The notes: generated by a model not told the origin, from the sequence alone. A stretch of DNA of 64,000 bases from Rhodoferax sp. (GCA_019449595.1 JAGRPL010000004.1:62001-126000); one strand, 5' to 3'; counted from the first letter of the stretch, positions 32,977 through 42,601 are shown. Made by a program: numbers and translations.

Positions 32977-33755
32977 GCTGGTACAAGCCCTCGGATGTCG
33001 GGTTTGCCACCCGCCGCAAGCTGGCCGATCTGGGCTATGGCGCTCGGCTGTTCTTGCGCCTGCTGGCTACGGTGGCATCGGCGTTCCGGCGTTTTGGCCT
33101 GATCCGCGACCAGATCCACTTCCTGGGCAACTACTCGCTGGTCATCATTGCCGTCTCGGGCCTGTTTGTCGGCTTCGTGTTCGGCCTGCAGGGCTACTAC
33201 ACGCTGCTGCGCTTCGGCTCCACCGATGCGTTGGGCCAGCTGGTGACCTTCACGCTGGTGCGCGAGCTCGGTCCCGTGGTGACGGCGTTGCTGTTTGCCG
33301 GGCGAGCCGGCACGTCCCTGACCGCCGAGATCGGTCTCATGAAGTCGGGGGAACAGCTCAGCGTCATGGAAATGATGGCGGTGGACCCTGTGCAGCGCAT
33401 CCTGGCGCCACGGTTCTGGGCCGGTGTCATTGCCATGCCCCTGCTGGCGGCCGTGTTCAGTGCCATGGGCGTGATCGGCGGCTGGGTGGTGGGCGTGCTC
33501 ATGATCGGCGTCGACGGCGGGGCCTTCTGGAGCCAGATCCAGGGCAGCGTGGACGTCTGGCAGGACGTGGGCAACGGCATCATCAAGAGCATTGTGTTTG
33601 GCTTTACCGTGACCTTCATCGCCCTGCTGCAGGGCTACGAGTCACAACCCACGCCTGAAGGGGTGGCCAGCGCCACCACCCGCACCGTGGTGATGGCGTC
33701 CCTGTCGGTTCTGGGTCTGGATTTCATCCTGACCGCGATGATGTTTACCACTTGA
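32973..33755 (+). CDS. mlaE: Phospholipid-transport ABC permease MlaE
   Basis: Inner membrane permease of the Mla complex. The 260 residues carry about five membrane helices, the conserved LVRELGPVVTALLFAGRAGT and the coupling-region AEIGLMKSGEQLSVMEMM, signatures of the MlaE/YrbE family. An AGGAG site precedes ATG 32973. Confidence 0.94.
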   Translation: MSWYKPSDVGFATRRKLADLGYGARLFLRLLATVASAFRRFGLIRDQIHFLGNYSLVIIAVSGLFVGFVFGLQGYYTLLRFGSTDALGQLVTFTLVRELGPVVTALLFAGRAGTSLTAEIGLMKSGEQLSVMEMMAVDPVQRILAPRFWAGVIAMPLLAAVFSAMGVIGGWVVGVLMIGVDGGAFWSQIQGSVDVWQDVGNGIIKSIVFGFTVTFIALLQGYESQPTPEGVASATTRTVVMASLSVLGLDFILTAMMFTT

Positions 33756-33765
33756 GGAGGGTGTT

Positions 33766-34248
33766 GTGCAACGCTCAAAGAAAGATGTCTGGGTTGGTGT
33801 GTTCGTCATGATCGGCGCGGCCGCAATCCTGTTCCTGGCACTGCAGTCGGCCAACCTGCTGAGTCTGAGCTTCCAGCCCACCTACCGGGTCACGGCCAAG
33901 TTCGAGAACGTGGGCGGGCTCAAGCCCAAGGCAGCCGTGCGCAGCGGTGGCGTGGTGGTGGGCCGCGTGGAGTCGGTCACGTTTGATGACAAGACCTTCC
34001 AGGCCCGCGTCACCCTGGCGCTGGAGAGCCGCTATGCCTTTCCCAAGGACAGTTCGCTGAAGATCCTCACCAGCGGCCTGCTGGGCGAGCAGTACATCGG
34101 CATTGAAGCCGGCGCCGACGCCGCCAACCTGGTCGCCGGCGACACCGTCAGCGCAACCCAGTCGGCCGTGGTGCTGGAAAACCTCATCAGCCAGTTTCTG
34201 TACAGCAAGGCCGCCGACGGCCCGGCGGCAGACAGCAGCAAGAAATGA
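33766..34248 (+). CDS. mlaD: Phospholipid-transport substrate-binding protein MlaD (MCE domain)
   Basis: Anchored periplasmic MCE protein forming the hexameric lipid channel on MlaFE. The 160 residues comprise one N-terminal helix (about 8-30) and one MCE domain starting RVTAKFENVGGLKPKAAVRSGGV. The GTG start at 33766 follows a strong GAGGAGGG site. It overlaps mlaA by four bases. Confidence 0.93.
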   Translation: MQRSKKDVWVGVFVMIGAAAILFLALQSANLLSLSFQPTYRVTAKFENVGGLKPKAAVRSGGVVVGRVESVTFDDKTFQARVTLALESRYAFPKDSSLKILTSGLLGEQYIGIEAGADAANLVAGDTVSATQSAVVLENLISQFLYSKAADGPAADSSKK

Positions 34249-35009
34249 ACCCGACCCTGGCGCGTCCTGTGCACCGCCGGCCACGCACCTGGCCGGTGCG
34301 TGTGGCCGCGTGGGGTGTGCTGGCGGTGGTGACGCTGCTGCAGGCCTGTGCCAGCGTGCCCAATCCCAATCCCGATCCGCGTGACCCGCTGGAGTCGTTC
34401 AACCGCGGGGTTTTCGGTTTCAACGACGCGCTGGACCGCGCGGTGGTCCAGCCGGTGGCCAGCGGCTACCAGAAGGTCACGCCCCAATGGTTTCGCACCG
34501 GTGTGGGCAATTTCTTCCACAACCTGGAAGATGTCTGGTCGGCCGTGAACAATGCCTTGCAGCTGCGCGGCCAGGACACGGGCGACAGCATTGGCCGCGT
34601 CATGATCAACACCACCATCGGCGTGGGCGGGCTGGTGGATGTGGCCAGTGACCTGAACATCGAGCGCCATCCGGCCAATTTCGGCCTCACCCTGGGGCGC
34701 TGGGGCGTGGGGGCTGGGCCGTACATCGTGGTGCCGTTCCTGGGCTCCTACACCCTGCGCGATGCGGCAGCCCTGCCGGTCGAATCCCAGGGCTACCTGG
34801 TCAACCACCTGAGTGACGAGCCCACGCGCAACGGCCTGATCGTGCTGGACGTGGTAAACACCCGGGCCCAGTACCTGAAGGCCGGGCAGGTGGTGGAAGA
34901 GGCCGCGCTGGACAAGTACAGCTTCATGCGCGACGCCTACCTGCAGCGCCGGCGCAACCAGGTGTACGACGGCAATCCGCCCGACGAGGACACCGAGCCC
35001 GCACCCTGA
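34245..35009 (+). CDS. mlaA: Outer membrane lipoprotein MlaA (VacJ)
   Basis: Removes mislocalised phospholipids from the outer leaflet and passes them to MlaC. The 254-residue precursor has a lipobox LQAC (Cys35) and the VacJ signature DPLESFNRGVFGFNDALDR, then NFFHNLEDVWSAVNN. The Arg-rich n-region is long. In this lineage mlaA sits inside the mla cluster, unlike in enterics, where it is elsewhere. Confidence 0.94.
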   Translation: MNPTLARPVHRRPRTWPVRVAAWGVLAVVTLLQACASVPNPNPDPRDPLESFNRGVFGFNDALDRAVVQPVASGYQKVTPQWFRTGVGNFFHNLEDVWSAVNNALQLRGQDTGDSIGRVMINTTIGVGGLVDVASDLNIERHPANFGLTLGRWGVGAGPYIVVPFLGSYTLRDAAALPVESQGYLVNHLSDEPTRNGLIVLDVVNTRAQYLKAGQVVEEAALDKYSFMRDAYLQRRRNQVYDGNPPDEDTEPAP

Positions 35010-35079
35010 GCCCCGACCGTGCAAGGCGGGCGGGGAAGTTGGATAATGTTCTTCCTTTGACGGGATGGAGAAAGCAAGC

Positions 35080-35730
35080 ATGAAACGTGATTTTTTGCGC
35101 CGTATTCTGGTGGCCTGTGTGGCGGTGACCGCCCTGGGGGCAGGCGTGGCCGTGCACGCCGAAGACGAGGCCGCCGATGCCCTGATCAAGCGTCTGTCGG
35201 TGGATGTGCTGGAAACCATCAAGAACGACAAGGCCATCCGCGCCGGAGACACGGCGCGCCTGATCGCCCTGGTGGACGCGCGCATCATGCCCAACGTCAA
35301 CTTCCAGCGCATGACGGCGTCGGCCGTCGGCCCCGCTTGGCGCCAGGCCAGCCCCGAACAGCAAAAACGCCTGCAGGAAGAGTTCAAGACCCTGCTGGTG
35401 CGCACCTATGCCGGCGCACTGGCCCAGGTCACGGACCAGACCATTTCCATGAAACCCATGCGCGCCGCGCCCGAGGACAAGGAAGTGGTGGTGCGCTCCG
35501 AAGTGCGGGGCGGCGGCAGCGACCCCATCCAGCTGGACTACCGCCTGGAGAAGACGCCCGGCCAGGGCGCCGGCTGGCGCATCTACAACCTCAACGTGCT
35601 GGGCGTGTGGCTGGTGGAAACCTACCGCAGCCAGTTCGCGCAGGAAATCAATGCCAAGGGTCTGGACGGCCTGATTGCCTCGCTGACCGAGCGCAACAAG
35701 GCCAACAAGGCCAACGCCAAGAAGGCCTGA
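35080..35730 (+). CDS. mlaC: Periplasmic phospholipid-binding protein MlaC
   Basis: Soluble shuttle that carries phospholipid between MlaA and MlaD. The 216-residue precursor has a Sec signal peptide (about 1-27, ending VHA-ED) and the Ttg2D/MlaC core with INARIMPNVNFQRM-like and GWRIYNLNVLGVWLVETYRSQF segments. ATG 35080 is preferred over 35065 because the signal peptide begins there. Confidence 0.92.
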   Translation: MKRDFLRRILVACVAVTALGAGVAVHAEDEAADALIKRLSVDVLETIKNDKAIRAGDTARLIALVDARIMPNVNFQRMTASAVGPAWRQASPEQQKRLQEEFKTLLVRTYAGALAQVTDQTISMKPMRAAPEDKEVVVRSEVRGGGSDPIQLDYRLEKTPGQGAGWRIYNLNVLGVWLVETYRSQFAQEINAKGLDGLIASLTERNKANKANAKKA

Positions 35731-35731
35731 T

Positions 35732-35998
35732 GTGCTGAGCCTGCCCGAAGAACTGACCCAGGCCCAGGCCCGGGCCTGCCTCACGCAGCTGATGACCGGC
35801 ATGCGCTCGGAGGCGTCGCCGGTGGTGGTGGACGCCATGCCCCTGCGCCGCTTTGATTCCTCGGCGCTGGCCGTGTTGCTGGAGTTGCGCCGCGCCTGCC
35901 TGCGGGCGGGCAAATCGCTGGCCGTGCAGGGCTTGCCCCGGCATCTGGGCGATTTGGCCACTTTGTACGGGATTGAGGGGCTGCTGCCTCGCGCCTGA
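35732..35998 (+). CDS. mlaB: STAS-domain protein MlaB
   Basis: Small cytoplasmic STAS protein that binds MlaF and stabilises the transporter. The 88 residues contain the STAS core VVVDAMPLRRFDSSALAVLLELRR, with the conserved DSS serine region. The GTG start at 35732 lies one base after the mlaC stop. Completes mlaFEDACB. Confidence 0.85.
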   Translation: MLSLPEELTQAQARACLTQLMTGMRSEASPVVVDAMPLRRFDSSALAVLLELRRACLRAGKSLAVQGLPRHLGDLATLYGIEGLLPRA

Positions 35999-36003
35999 AT
36001 ACC

Positions 36004-36038
36004 GACCGCTTAAAATGGCGGTCTCCCATGACCGCCAT
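36004..36038 (+). promoter_or_regulatory. Two mutually exclusive hairpins across the ABC ATPase start codon
   Basis: GACCGC (36004-36009) can pair with GCGGTC (36018-36023), or ATGGCGGT (36015-36022) can pair perfectly with ACCGCCAT (36031-36038), leaving the ATG in the loop. The two structures share bases and cannot coexist. A TAAAAT hexamer (36011-36016) inside the first could instead be a -10. No clear Shine-Dalgarno is present. Confidence 0.4.
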
Positions 36039-36981
36039 CTCCTTTCAATCCGTTTCCAAAGCCTATCCGTCGCCGCGCGGTCCCAAGGGCGCCACGTTTC
36101 TGGCGCTCGATGGCGTGCAGCTCGACATCGAGGAAGGCGAGTTCTTCGGCCTGCTGGGCCCCAACGGCGCCGGCAAGACCACCCTGATCAGCATCCTGGC
36201 CGGGCTGACCCGGGCAACCAGCGGGCGCGTTACCGTCATGGGCAGCGACGTGCAGGCCGATTACGCCCAGGCCCGCCGCCAGCTCGGCGTGGTGCCCCAG
36301 GAACTGGTGTTCGATCCCTTTTTCAATGTGCGCGAGGCGCTGCGCTTCCAGTCGGGTTATTTCGGCATCCGCAACAACGACGACTGGATTGACGAGCTGC
36401 TCGACAGTGTGGGGCTGACCGACAAGGCCAATGCCAACATGCGCCAGCTTTCCGGCGGCATGAAGCGCCGCATGCTGGTGGCCCAGGCGCTGGTGCACAA
36501 GCCGCCGGTCATCGTGCTGGACGAACCCACCGCCGGGGTGGATGTGGAGTTGCGCCAGACCCTGTGGCAGTTCGTCTCCAAGCTCAACAAGCAGGGCCAC
36601 ACGGTGCTGCTCACCACCCATTACCTGGAAGAGGCCGAGGCCCTGTGCGGACGCATCGCCATGCTCAAGGGCGGGCGCATCGTGGCGCTGGACCGCACCA
36701 GCGCCCTGCTCAAGGCGGCGTCAGGCAATGTACTGCGCTTCAAGACCGACGGCGCGCTGCCCCCCGCACTGGCCGCCAAGGCCCGGGTGACGGGCAGCGT
36801 GGTGCAGTTGCCGGCCCACAATGCGCGGGAAATCGAGCAGTACCTGGCCGCCGTGCGCGAGTCGGGTCTGGTGGTGGAGGACGTGGAGATGCGCAAGGCC
36901 GACCTGGAAGACGTGTTCATCGAGATCATGAACCGGGGCAGCGTGGCATCCGAAGCGGCCGGCGCGGAGGTGACACCGTGA
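36028..36981 (+). CDS. ABC-2 exporter ATP-binding protein (YadG-like)
   Basis: A 317-residue ATPase with Walker A GPNGAGKTT, signature LSGGMKRRMLVAQAL, Walker B VIVLDEPTAGVD and the H-loop TTHYLEEAE. Together with the permease that follows it makes a YadGH-type exporter of unknown substrate. It overlaps the permease gene (GTGA). Its place directly after the mla cluster is conserved in related bacteria, though a link in function is only inference. Confidence 0.88.
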   Translation: MTAISFQSVSKAYPSPRGPKGATFLALDGVQLDIEEGEFFGLLGPNGAGKTTLISILAGLTRATSGRVTVMGSDVQADYAQARRQLGVVPQELVFDPFFNVREALRFQSGYFGIRNNDDWIDELLDSVGLTDKANANMRQLSGGMKRRMLVAQALVHKPPVIVLDEPTAGVDVELRQTLWQFVSKLNKQGHTVLLTTHYLEEAEALCGRIAMLKGGRIVALDRTSALLKAASGNVLRFKTDGALPPALAAKARVTGSVVQLPAHNAREIEQYLAAVRESGLVVEDVEMRKADLEDVFIEIMNRGSVASEAAGAEVTP

Positions 36982-37733
36982 CCGGCTGGCAGACGCTGTT
37001 CTACAAGGAAGTGCTGCGTTTCTGGAAAGTGGGTTTCCAGACCGTGGCGGCACCCGTGCTCACGGCGGTGATGTACCTGCTGATCTTCGGCCACGTGCTG
37101 GAAGACCACGTCAAGGTCTACGACCGCATCGGCTACACCGCCTTCCTGATTCCGGGCCTGGTGATGATGAGCGTGCTGCAGAACGCGTTTGCCAACAGCT
37201 CGTCCTCGCTCATCCAGAGCAAGATCATGGGCAACCTGGTGTTCCTGCTGCTCACGCCCCTGTCGCACTGGAGCTGGTTTGTGGCCTACATCGGGTCGTC
37301 CATCGTGCGCGGCCTGGTGGTGGGCGCCGGCGTGCTGGCGGTGGCGTTCTGGTTTGCGCCGCTGGGCTTTGCGGCGCCCGGGTGGATCCTGGTGTTTGCC
37401 GTGCTGGGGGCGGCCCTCATGGGCGCGCTGGGCCTGATCGCCGGCCTGTGGGCCGAGAAATTCGACCAGCTCGCCGCCTTCCAGAATTTCGTCATCATGC
37501 CCATGACGTTCCTGAGCGGTGTGTTCTATTCCACCCAGTCCCTGCCCGCGATGTGGCAGGGGGTGAGCCACCTCAACCCCTTTTTCTACATGATCGACGG
37601 CTTCCGCTACGGCTTCTTTGGCGTGAGCGATGCGTCGCCCTGGCTGAGCCTGGGCGTGGTCGGCATCGCCCTGCTGATGGTCAGTGCCATCGCCACGTAC
37701 CTGCTGCGCATCGGATACAAAATCCGGAGCTAA
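36978..37733 (+). CDS. ABC-2 type permease (YadH-like)
   Basis: A 251-residue inner membrane protein with about six helices and the ABC-2 family segment FVIMPMTFLSGVFYSTQSLP. The GTG start overlaps the ATPase stop codon and the product starts TGWQTLFYKEVLRFWKVG, typical of YadH. Substrate unknown. Confidence 0.88.
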   Translation: MTGWQTLFYKEVLRFWKVGFQTVAAPVLTAVMYLLIFGHVLEDHVKVYDRIGYTAFLIPGLVMMSVLQNAFANSSSSLIQSKIMGNLVFLLLTPLSHWSWFVAYIGSSIVRGLVVGAGVLAVAFWFAPLGFAAPGWILVFAVLGAALMGALGLIAGLWAEKFDQLAAFQNFVIMPMTFLSGVFYSTQSLPAMWQGVSHLNPFFYMIDGFRYGFFGVSDASPWLSLGVVGIALLMVSAIATYLLRIGYKIRS

Positions 37734-37756
37734 CCCTTTTTTGCCCTGTCCAGACT

Positions 37757-37999
37757 ATGACTGCTGAAGAAATCCAAACCCTCATCGCCGCCGGCCTGCC
37801 CTGCGAGGTCTGCCACGTGGATGGCGACGGCCGCCACTGGTACGCCACCATCGTGTCCACCGCGTTCGAGGGGCTGCGCCCCATCGCCCGCCACCAGAAG
37901 GTGTACGCGGCCATGGGCACGCGCATGCAGACCGACGAGGTGCACGCCCTGTCGATGAAGACCTTCACTCCCGCCGAGTGGGCCAACCGGGCCGACTGA
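37757..37999 (+). CDS. BolA family protein (IbaG-like)
   Basis: An 80-residue BolA-fold protein with the conserved histidine segment DGRHWYATIVSTAFEGLRPIARHQKVYAAMG. BolA/IbaG proteins partner with monothiol glutaredoxins in iron-sulfur trafficking. Sitting directly before murA matches the ibaG-murA order of many proteobacteria, hence IbaG rather than BolA proper. Confidence 0.88.
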   Translation: MTAEEIQTLIAAGLPCEVCHVDGDGRHWYATIVSTAFEGLRPIARHQKVYAAMGTRMQTDEVHALSMKTFTPAEWANRAD

Positions 38000-38011
38000 G
38001 CCCGCACATCC

Positions 38012-39277
38012 ATGGACAAACTACTCATTCGCGGTGGACGCCAGCTGCACGGCGAAGTGCTGATCTCCGGCGCCAAGAACGCCGCCCTGCCGGAGCTGTG
38101 CGCCACGCTGCTGAGCGCCGAGCCGGTGACCCTGCGTAATGTGCCGCGCCTGCAGGACGTGTCCACCATGCTCAAGCTGATCCGCAACATGGGCGTGCAG
38201 GTGGAGCAGGGCGCCGACGGCACCGTGCGGGTGGACGCCGGCCAGCTGAGCTCTCCCGAGGCACCCTACGAACTGGTCAAGACCATGCGCGCGTCCGTGC
38301 TGGCGCTGGGGCCGCTGCTGGCGCGCTTTGGCGAGGCCACGGTGTCCCTGCCGGGCGGTTGCGCTATTGGCTCGCGCCCGGTGGACCAGCACTTGAAGGG
38401 CCTGGCCGCCATGGGGGCCGACATCGTGGTCGAGCACGGCTACATGATTGCCAAATTGCCCAAGGGCCGCACCCGGCTCAAGGGCGCGCGCATCACCACC
38501 GACATGGTCACCGTGACCGGCACCGAAAATTTTCTGATGGCCGCCGCGCTGGCCGAAGGCGAGACCATCCTGGAAAACGCGGCACAGGAGCCCGAGATCC
38601 CGGATCTGGCCGAGATGCTGATCCGCATGGGCGCCCGCATTGAAGGCCACGGCAGCAGCCGCATCCGCATCCAGGGCGTGGAGGCCTTGCACGGCTGCAC
38701 GCACCAGGTGGTGGCCGACCGCATCGAGGCTGGCACCTTTTTGTGTGCCGTGGCCGCTACCGGGGGCGACGTGGTGCTCAAGCATGGTCGCGCCGACCAC
38801 CTGGACGCCGTGATTGAGAAGCTGCGCGAAGCCGGCGCCACGGTGACGGCAGTGGAAGGGGGCATCCGCGTGCAGTCGCAAGGCCGCCTGAAGGCGCAGA
38901 GCTTTCGCACCACCGAATACCCGGGCTTCCCCACCGACATGCAGGCCCAGTTCATGGCGCTCAACGCCATCTCGCACGGCCCCAGCAAGGTGACCGAAAC
39001 CATTTTCGAGAACCGCTTCATGCACGTCAACGAGCTGGTGCGCCTGGGCGCCAACATCCAGATCGACGGCAAGGTGGCCGTGGTCGAGGGCGTGGAGCGC
39101 TTGTCGGGCGCCACCGTCATGGCCACCGACCTGCGGGCCTCTGCCAGCCTGGTGATCGCCGGCCTGGTGGCCGAGGGCGAAACCGTGGTCGACCGCATTT
39201 ACCATCTGGACCGTGGCTACGACCAGATGGAAGCCAAGCTGCGCGGCATTGGCGCCGACATTGAACGCATCAAATGA
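38012..39277 (+). CDS. murA: UDP-N-acetylglucosamine 1-carboxyvinyltransferase
   Basis: First committed step of peptidoglycan synthesis, transferring enolpyruvate from PEP; target of fosfomycin. The 421-residue protein has the active-site cysteine in GGCAIGSRP (about residue 118) and [15 protein letters not shown] at the N-terminus. It overlaps hisG by four bases. Confidence 0.97.
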   Translation: MDKLLIRGGRQLHGEVLISGAKNAALPELCATLLSAEPVTLRNVPRLQDVSTMLKLIRNMGVQVEQGADGTVRVDAGQLSSPEAPYELVKTMRASVLALGPLLARFGEATVSLPGGCAIGSRPVDQHLKGLAAMGADIVVEHGYMIAKLPKGRTRLKGARITTDMVTVTGTENFLMAAALAEGETILENAAQEPEIPDLAEMLIRMGARIEGHGSSRIRIQGVEALHGCTHQVVADRIEAGTFLCAVAATGGDVVLKHGRADHLDAVIEKLREAGATVTAVEGGIRVQSQGRLKAQSFRTTEYPGFPTDMQAQFMALNAISHGPSKVTETIFENRFMHVNELVRLGANIQIDGKVAVVEGVERLSGATVMATDLRASASLVIAGLVAEGETVVDRIYHLDRGYDQMEAKLRGIGADIERIK

Positions 39278-39924
39278 GCGACACCATGATCACACTCGCC
39301 CTCTCCAAAGGCCGGATTTTTGAAGAAACCATGCCCCTGCTGCGGGCGGCGGGCATCGAGGTGCTGGACGACCCGGAAAAGTCCCGCAAGCTGATCCTGA
39401 CGACCAACCAGCCCGATGTGCGCCTGCTGGTGGTGCGCGCCACCGACGTGCCCACCTATGTGGAGTACGGCGGCGCCGACATGGGCATCACCGGCAAGGA
39501 CACCCTGCTGGAGCATGGCAGCCAGGGCCTGTACCAGCCGCTGGACCTGCAGATTGCCAAGTGCCGCATCAGCGTGGCCGTGCGCGCCGACTTCGACTAC
39601 GCCTCGGCGGTGCGCCAGGGCGCGCGTCTCAAGGTGGCGACCAAGTATGTGGCCATCGCGCGCGAATTTTTTGCCTCCAAGGGTGTGCACGTGGACCTGA
39701 TCAAGCTCTACGGCAGCATGGAGCTGGCACCGCTGGTGGGCATGGCCGACGCCATTGTCGACCTGGTGTCCACCGGCAACACGCTCAAGGCCAACCACCT
39801 GGTCGAGGTCGAGCAGATCATGGACATCAGCTCGCGCCTGGTGGTGAACCAGGCCGCGCTCAAGCTCAAGCGCGAACCCATCCGCAAGATCATTGACGCC
39901 TTCGCGGGCGCCGTTGGCTCCTAA
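39274..39924 (+). CDS. hisG: ATP phosphoribosyltransferase, short form
   Basis: First enzyme of histidine synthesis. The 216-residue protein is the short form that lacks the C-terminal regulatory domain and needs HisZ for activity; no hisZ is present in the window. Conserved segments: [11 protein letters not shown] and the PRPP-binding [20 protein letters not shown] overlap with murA. Confidence 0.95.
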   Translation: MSDTMITLALSKGRIFEETMPLLRAAGIEVLDDPEKSRKLILTTNQPDVRLLVVRATDVPTYVEYGGADMGITGKDTLLEHGSQGLYQPLDLQIAKCRISVAVRADFDYASAVRQGARLKVATKYVAIAREFFASKGVHVDLIKLYGSMELAPLVGMADAIVDLVSTGNTLKANHLVEVEQIMDISSRLVVNQAALKLKREPIRKIIDAFAGAVGS

Positions 39925-39938
39925 CGCAAAACCCTGCT

Positions 39939-39967
39939 TGCTATGACTTTAATAGCTGTCCCCGCAC
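39939..39967 (+). repeat. Dispersed palindromic repeat, copy E spanning the hisD start codon
   Basis: TGCTATGACTTTAATAGCTG then TCCCCGCAC. The ATG inside the left arm is the hisD start, so the repeat encodes the first residues MTLIAVPA. Confidence 0.75.
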
Positions 39968-41259
39968 GTCTTTCCACGGCCAGCAGCCAGTTTGAGGCTG
40001 ATTTCAAGGCCCGGCTGCACTGGGCTGCCGACACCGACGCGGCCATCGAGCAGCGGGTGGCCGACATCCTGGCGGACGTGCAGGCCCGGGGCGACGCCGC
40101 CGTGCTGGAGTACACGGCGCGGTTTGACGGCCTGCAGGCAGCGTCCCTGGCGGCGCTGGAGCTGACGCAGGCGGAACTGAAGGCCGCCTTTGACGCCATT
40201 CCCGCGGCCCAGCGCACGGCCCTGCAGGCGGCCGCCGCCCGCGTGCGCAGCTACCACGAAGCCCAGAAGAAAGCCTGCGGTGAGAGCTGGAGCTACCGCG
40301 ACGCCGATGGCAGCCTGCTGGGCCAGAAGGTCACGCCGCTGGACCGCGTGGGCATCTACGTGCCCGGTGGCAAGGCGGCGTACCCCTCGTCCGTGCTGAT
40401 GAACGCCATTCCCGCCCACGTGGCCGGCGTGGCCGAAATCATCATGGTGGTGCCCACGCCCAAGGGCGAGAAGAACCCCCTGGTGCTGGCCGCCGCCTAT
40501 GTGGCCGGCGTCAGCCGCGCCTTCACCATCGGCGGCGCGCAGGCGGTGGCGGCCCTGGCCTACGGCACGGCCACCGTCCCCAAGGTGGACAAGATCACCG
40601 GTCCCGGCAACGCCTACGTGGCTGCGGCCAAGCGGCGCGTGTTCGGCACCGTGGGCATCGACATGATTGCCGGCCCCAGCGAGATCCTGGTGCTGGCCGA
40701 CGGCAGCACGCCGCCCGACTGGGTGGCCATGGACCTGTTCAGTCAGGCCGAGCACGACGAGCTGGCGCAGAGCATCCTGCTGTGCCCCGATGCGGCCTAC
40801 ATCGATGCCGTGCAGGCCGCCATCGACCGCCTGCTGCCCACCATGCCGCGTGCCGAGATCATCGCCAAGAGTCTTAGCGGTCGTGGCGCCTTGATCCAGA
40901 CGCGCGACATGGAAGAGGCCTGTTCTATTTCCAACCGCATCGCTCCCGAACACCTGGAAGTGTCCAGCCGCGAGCCGCACCGCTGGGAGCCCCTGCTCAA
41001 GCACGCCGGCGCCATCTTCCTGGGCGCTTTCACGTCCGAGAGCCTGGGAGACTACTGCGCAGGCCCCAACCACGTGCTGCCCACCAGCGGCACGGCGCGC
41101 TTCAGCTCTCCGCTGGGCGTGTACGACTTCCAGAAACGCAGCAGCTTGATCGAGGTGAGCGAAGCCGGTGCCCAGGTGCTGGGCCCCATCGCCGCCGAGC
41201 TGGCCTATGGCGAAGGTCTGCAAGCCCACGCGCGTGCGGCGGAATTGCGATTGAAGTAA
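39943..41259 (+). CDS. hisD: Histidinol dehydrogenase
   Basis: Oxidises histidinol to histidine in two NAD-linked, zinc-dependent steps. The 438-residue protein has [33 protein letters not shown] and the [10 protein letters not shown] segment. The start codon and first eight residues lie in a copy of the dispersed repeat. No clear ribosome-binding site precedes it. In other members of the order hisC usually follows directly; here it is 3.7 kb away. Confidence 0.96.
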   Translation: MTLIAVPARLSTASSQFEADFKARLHWAADTDAAIEQRVADILADVQARGDAAVLEYTARFDGLQAASLAALELTQAELKAAFDAIPAAQRTALQAAAARVRSYHEAQKKACGESWSYRDADGSLLGQKVTPLDRVGIYVPGGKAAYPSSVLMNAIPAHVAGVAEIIMVVPTPKGEKNPLVLAAAYVAGVSRAFTIGGAQAVAALAYGTATVPKVDKITGPGNAYVAAAKRRVFGTVGIDMIAGPSEILVLADGSTPPDWVAMDLFSQAEHDELAQSILLCPDAAYIDAVQAAIDRLLPTMPRAEIIAKSLSGRGALIQTRDMEEACSISNRIAPEHLEVSSREPHRWEPLLKHAGAIFLGAFTSESLGDYCAGPNHVLPTSGTARFSSPLGVYDFQKRSSLIEVSEAGAQVLGPIAAELAYGEGLQAHARAAELRLK

Positions 41260-41287
41260 GAATGGGCGCATCCGGACGACTACCCCG

Positions 41288-41683
41288 ATGCGCACATCCT
41301 CCCACCCCCACCCTTCCAAGCCCCTTCGGCTGCGGCCCTGGTTGCGCACGCTGTGCGTGCTGACCGTGGGCGCAGCACTGGTGCTGCCAGCCACGGCCAT
41401 GAGCATTCGCGAAATGCGCACCCTGGAGAAAACCGAGAAGCGGGGCAGCACCTACACCGACTACTACCTGGTCGGCGTGATGGAAGGCACGCTGGAAGCG
41501 CACAACCACGCTGTGCGCAGCGGGGCCAAGCCCACCATCTGCCTCAACGACCGCCGCCTGCGGCCCAGCATGGCCAAGAGCCTGTTCACCACCGAGCTCA
41601 AGCGCAATGCCGATCTGTACGAGGCCGACATGCCCGTGGAGCTGGTCATGCGCAACGCGCTGGAAACGGTGTATCCCTGCTAG
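41288..41683 (+). CDS. Secreted small protein, possibly Rap1a/Tai-like
   Basis: A 131-residue protein with a Sec signal peptide (cleavage near residues 36-37, PATA-MS). Two cysteines remain in the mature part (ICLND and the C-terminal YPC), which could form a disulfide. The pattern YLVGVMEGTLEAHN...ALETVYPC resembles Rap1a/Tai family proteins, which include type VI secretion immunity proteins, but no effector gene is nearby. Function unknown. Lies on the same strand as hisD, 28 bp after it. Confidence 0.65.
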   Translation: MRTSSHPHPSKPLRLRPWLRTLCVLTVGAALVLPATAMSIREMRTLEKTEKRGSTYTDYYLVGVMEGTLEAHNHAVRSGAKPTICLNDRRLRPSMAKSLFTTELKRNADLYEADMPVELVMRNALETVYPC

Positions 41684-41696
41684 CGCCAGGCGCTAG
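41680..41696. terminator. Palindrome holding both convergent stop codons
   Basis: CTAGCGCC-A-GGCGCTAG is a perfect palindrome around one base. It contains the TAG stop of the plus-strand gene (41681-41683) and that of the minus-strand gene (41693-41695). It can form a short hairpin on both strands. No T-run follows, so terminator activity is uncertain. Confidence 0.4.
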
Positions 41697-42139
41697 TCTG
41701 TAATATCCGGCTCGACCAGGTGGGCCAGCTGCATCAGCGACTCCTGCCACCCCAGGTAGCACATCTCCAGCGGAATCACGGCGGGCACGCCCGATTGGGT
41801 GATGCGGACGTCGGTGCCGCACAGCACCGGCTTGAGGGCAATGGTGACCTCCATGGCGCCGGGCAGGTTTGGGTCATCAAACCGGTCGGTGTAGCGGATC
41901 AGCGCGTCCGGCACCAGCTCCACGTACTCCCCACCGAAAGAATGCCCATGGCCGGTGGAAAAGTTCTCAAACGCCATGCGGAACGTGCCGCCCACCCGGG
42001 CATCCAGATGCTCCACCGTGCAGGTGAACCCATACGGCGGCAGCCACTTGGCCATGGCCGCCGCGTTCAGGAATGCGCGGTACACCTTCTCGGGTTTGGC
42101 CTTGAGGACGCGGTGCAGTTCGACGGTGTTGGTGGTCAT
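41693..42139 (-). CDS. SRPBCC/AHSA1 domain protein
   Basis: A 148-residue START-like (SRPBCC) protein of the activator of Hsp90 ATPase homologue 1 type: VLKAKPEKVYRAFLNAAAMAKWLPPYGF at the start and LGWQESLMQLAHLVE at the end, which form the helix-grip fold lining a hydrophobic pocket. Ligand unknown. Starts at ATG 42139. First of four minus-strand accessory genes between hisD and hisC. Confidence 0.85.
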   Translation of the reverse strand: MTTNTVELHRVLKAKPEKVYRAFLNAAAMAKWLPPYGFTCTVEHLDARVGGTFRMAFENFSTGHGHSFGGEYVELVPDALIRYTDRFDDPNLPGAMEVTIALKPVLCGTDVRITQSGVPAVIPLEMCYLGWQESLMQLAHLVEPDITD

Positions 42140-42242
42140 GGCGGGCGCTCCTGGTGAGCCCCAATGGTCGCGCTGTGCTCCCACGCGTGCCCAACTACGG
42201 GCGTGTACCCATGTTGGCGGCGTGGGGGTGTTGGCGCAAAGC

Positions 42243-42271
42243 TGCTATGCAATTCATAGCTGTGTGCGCAA
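42243..42271 (+). repeat. Dispersed palindromic repeat, copy F (forward)
   Basis: TGCTATGCAATTCATAGCTG then TGTGCGCAA, with GCTATG/CATAGC arms. It lies in the 162-bp gap between the SRPBCC and DUF1294 genes, which otherwise shows no gene. Confidence 0.75.
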
Positions 42272-42301
42272 GTATTGCTTGGTTTGCCGGCTGATTTGGC
42301 T

Positions 42302-42601
42302 TCAAACTCCGGCCTGGTCACGCACCCACGGCGAACCCAGCAGCACCAGGCCCGTCACGTTGAGCAGGACGGTCGCCCAGAACACCACGCGAAATTTCCG
42401 CTTGGCGGACTTGTGTCGCAGCCACCGTTGCGCCAGCAGCGCACCGGGCCAGCCGCCTGCCAGCGCCAGCAGGTGCAGTGTGGACTCCGCCGTGCGCCAG
42501 CGCCCGGCTTCCGCCGCAGACTTGTCCATGGCGTAGACGATGAAGGTGAGCAGGCTCATGCCCGCGTACGCACCGGCTATCCACAGGGGCAGTTGCTGCA
42601 T
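42302..42601 (-). CDS. DUF1294 family membrane protein
   Basis: A 99-residue inner membrane protein with helices near residues 5-25, 40-58 and 72-90 and the DUF1294 core YAMDKSAAEAGRWRTAE...LALAGGWPGALLAQRWLRHKSAK. Role unknown; the domain is also found fused to cold-shock domains. The ATG at 42601 overlaps the stop of the upstream gene (ATGA). Confidence 0.82.
   Translation of the reverse strand: MQQLPLWIAGAYAGMSLLTFIVYAMDKSAAEAGRWRTAESTLHLLALAGGWPGALLAQRWLRHKSAKRKFRVVFWATVLLNVTGLVLLGSPWVRDQAGV

Noticed and set aside
42189..42195. GTTGGGC (minus strand) before the SRPBCC gene as a cassette boundary
   Set aside because: Fits the 7-base core but has no paired L boxes or second core at the right distance; such 7-mers are common by chance.
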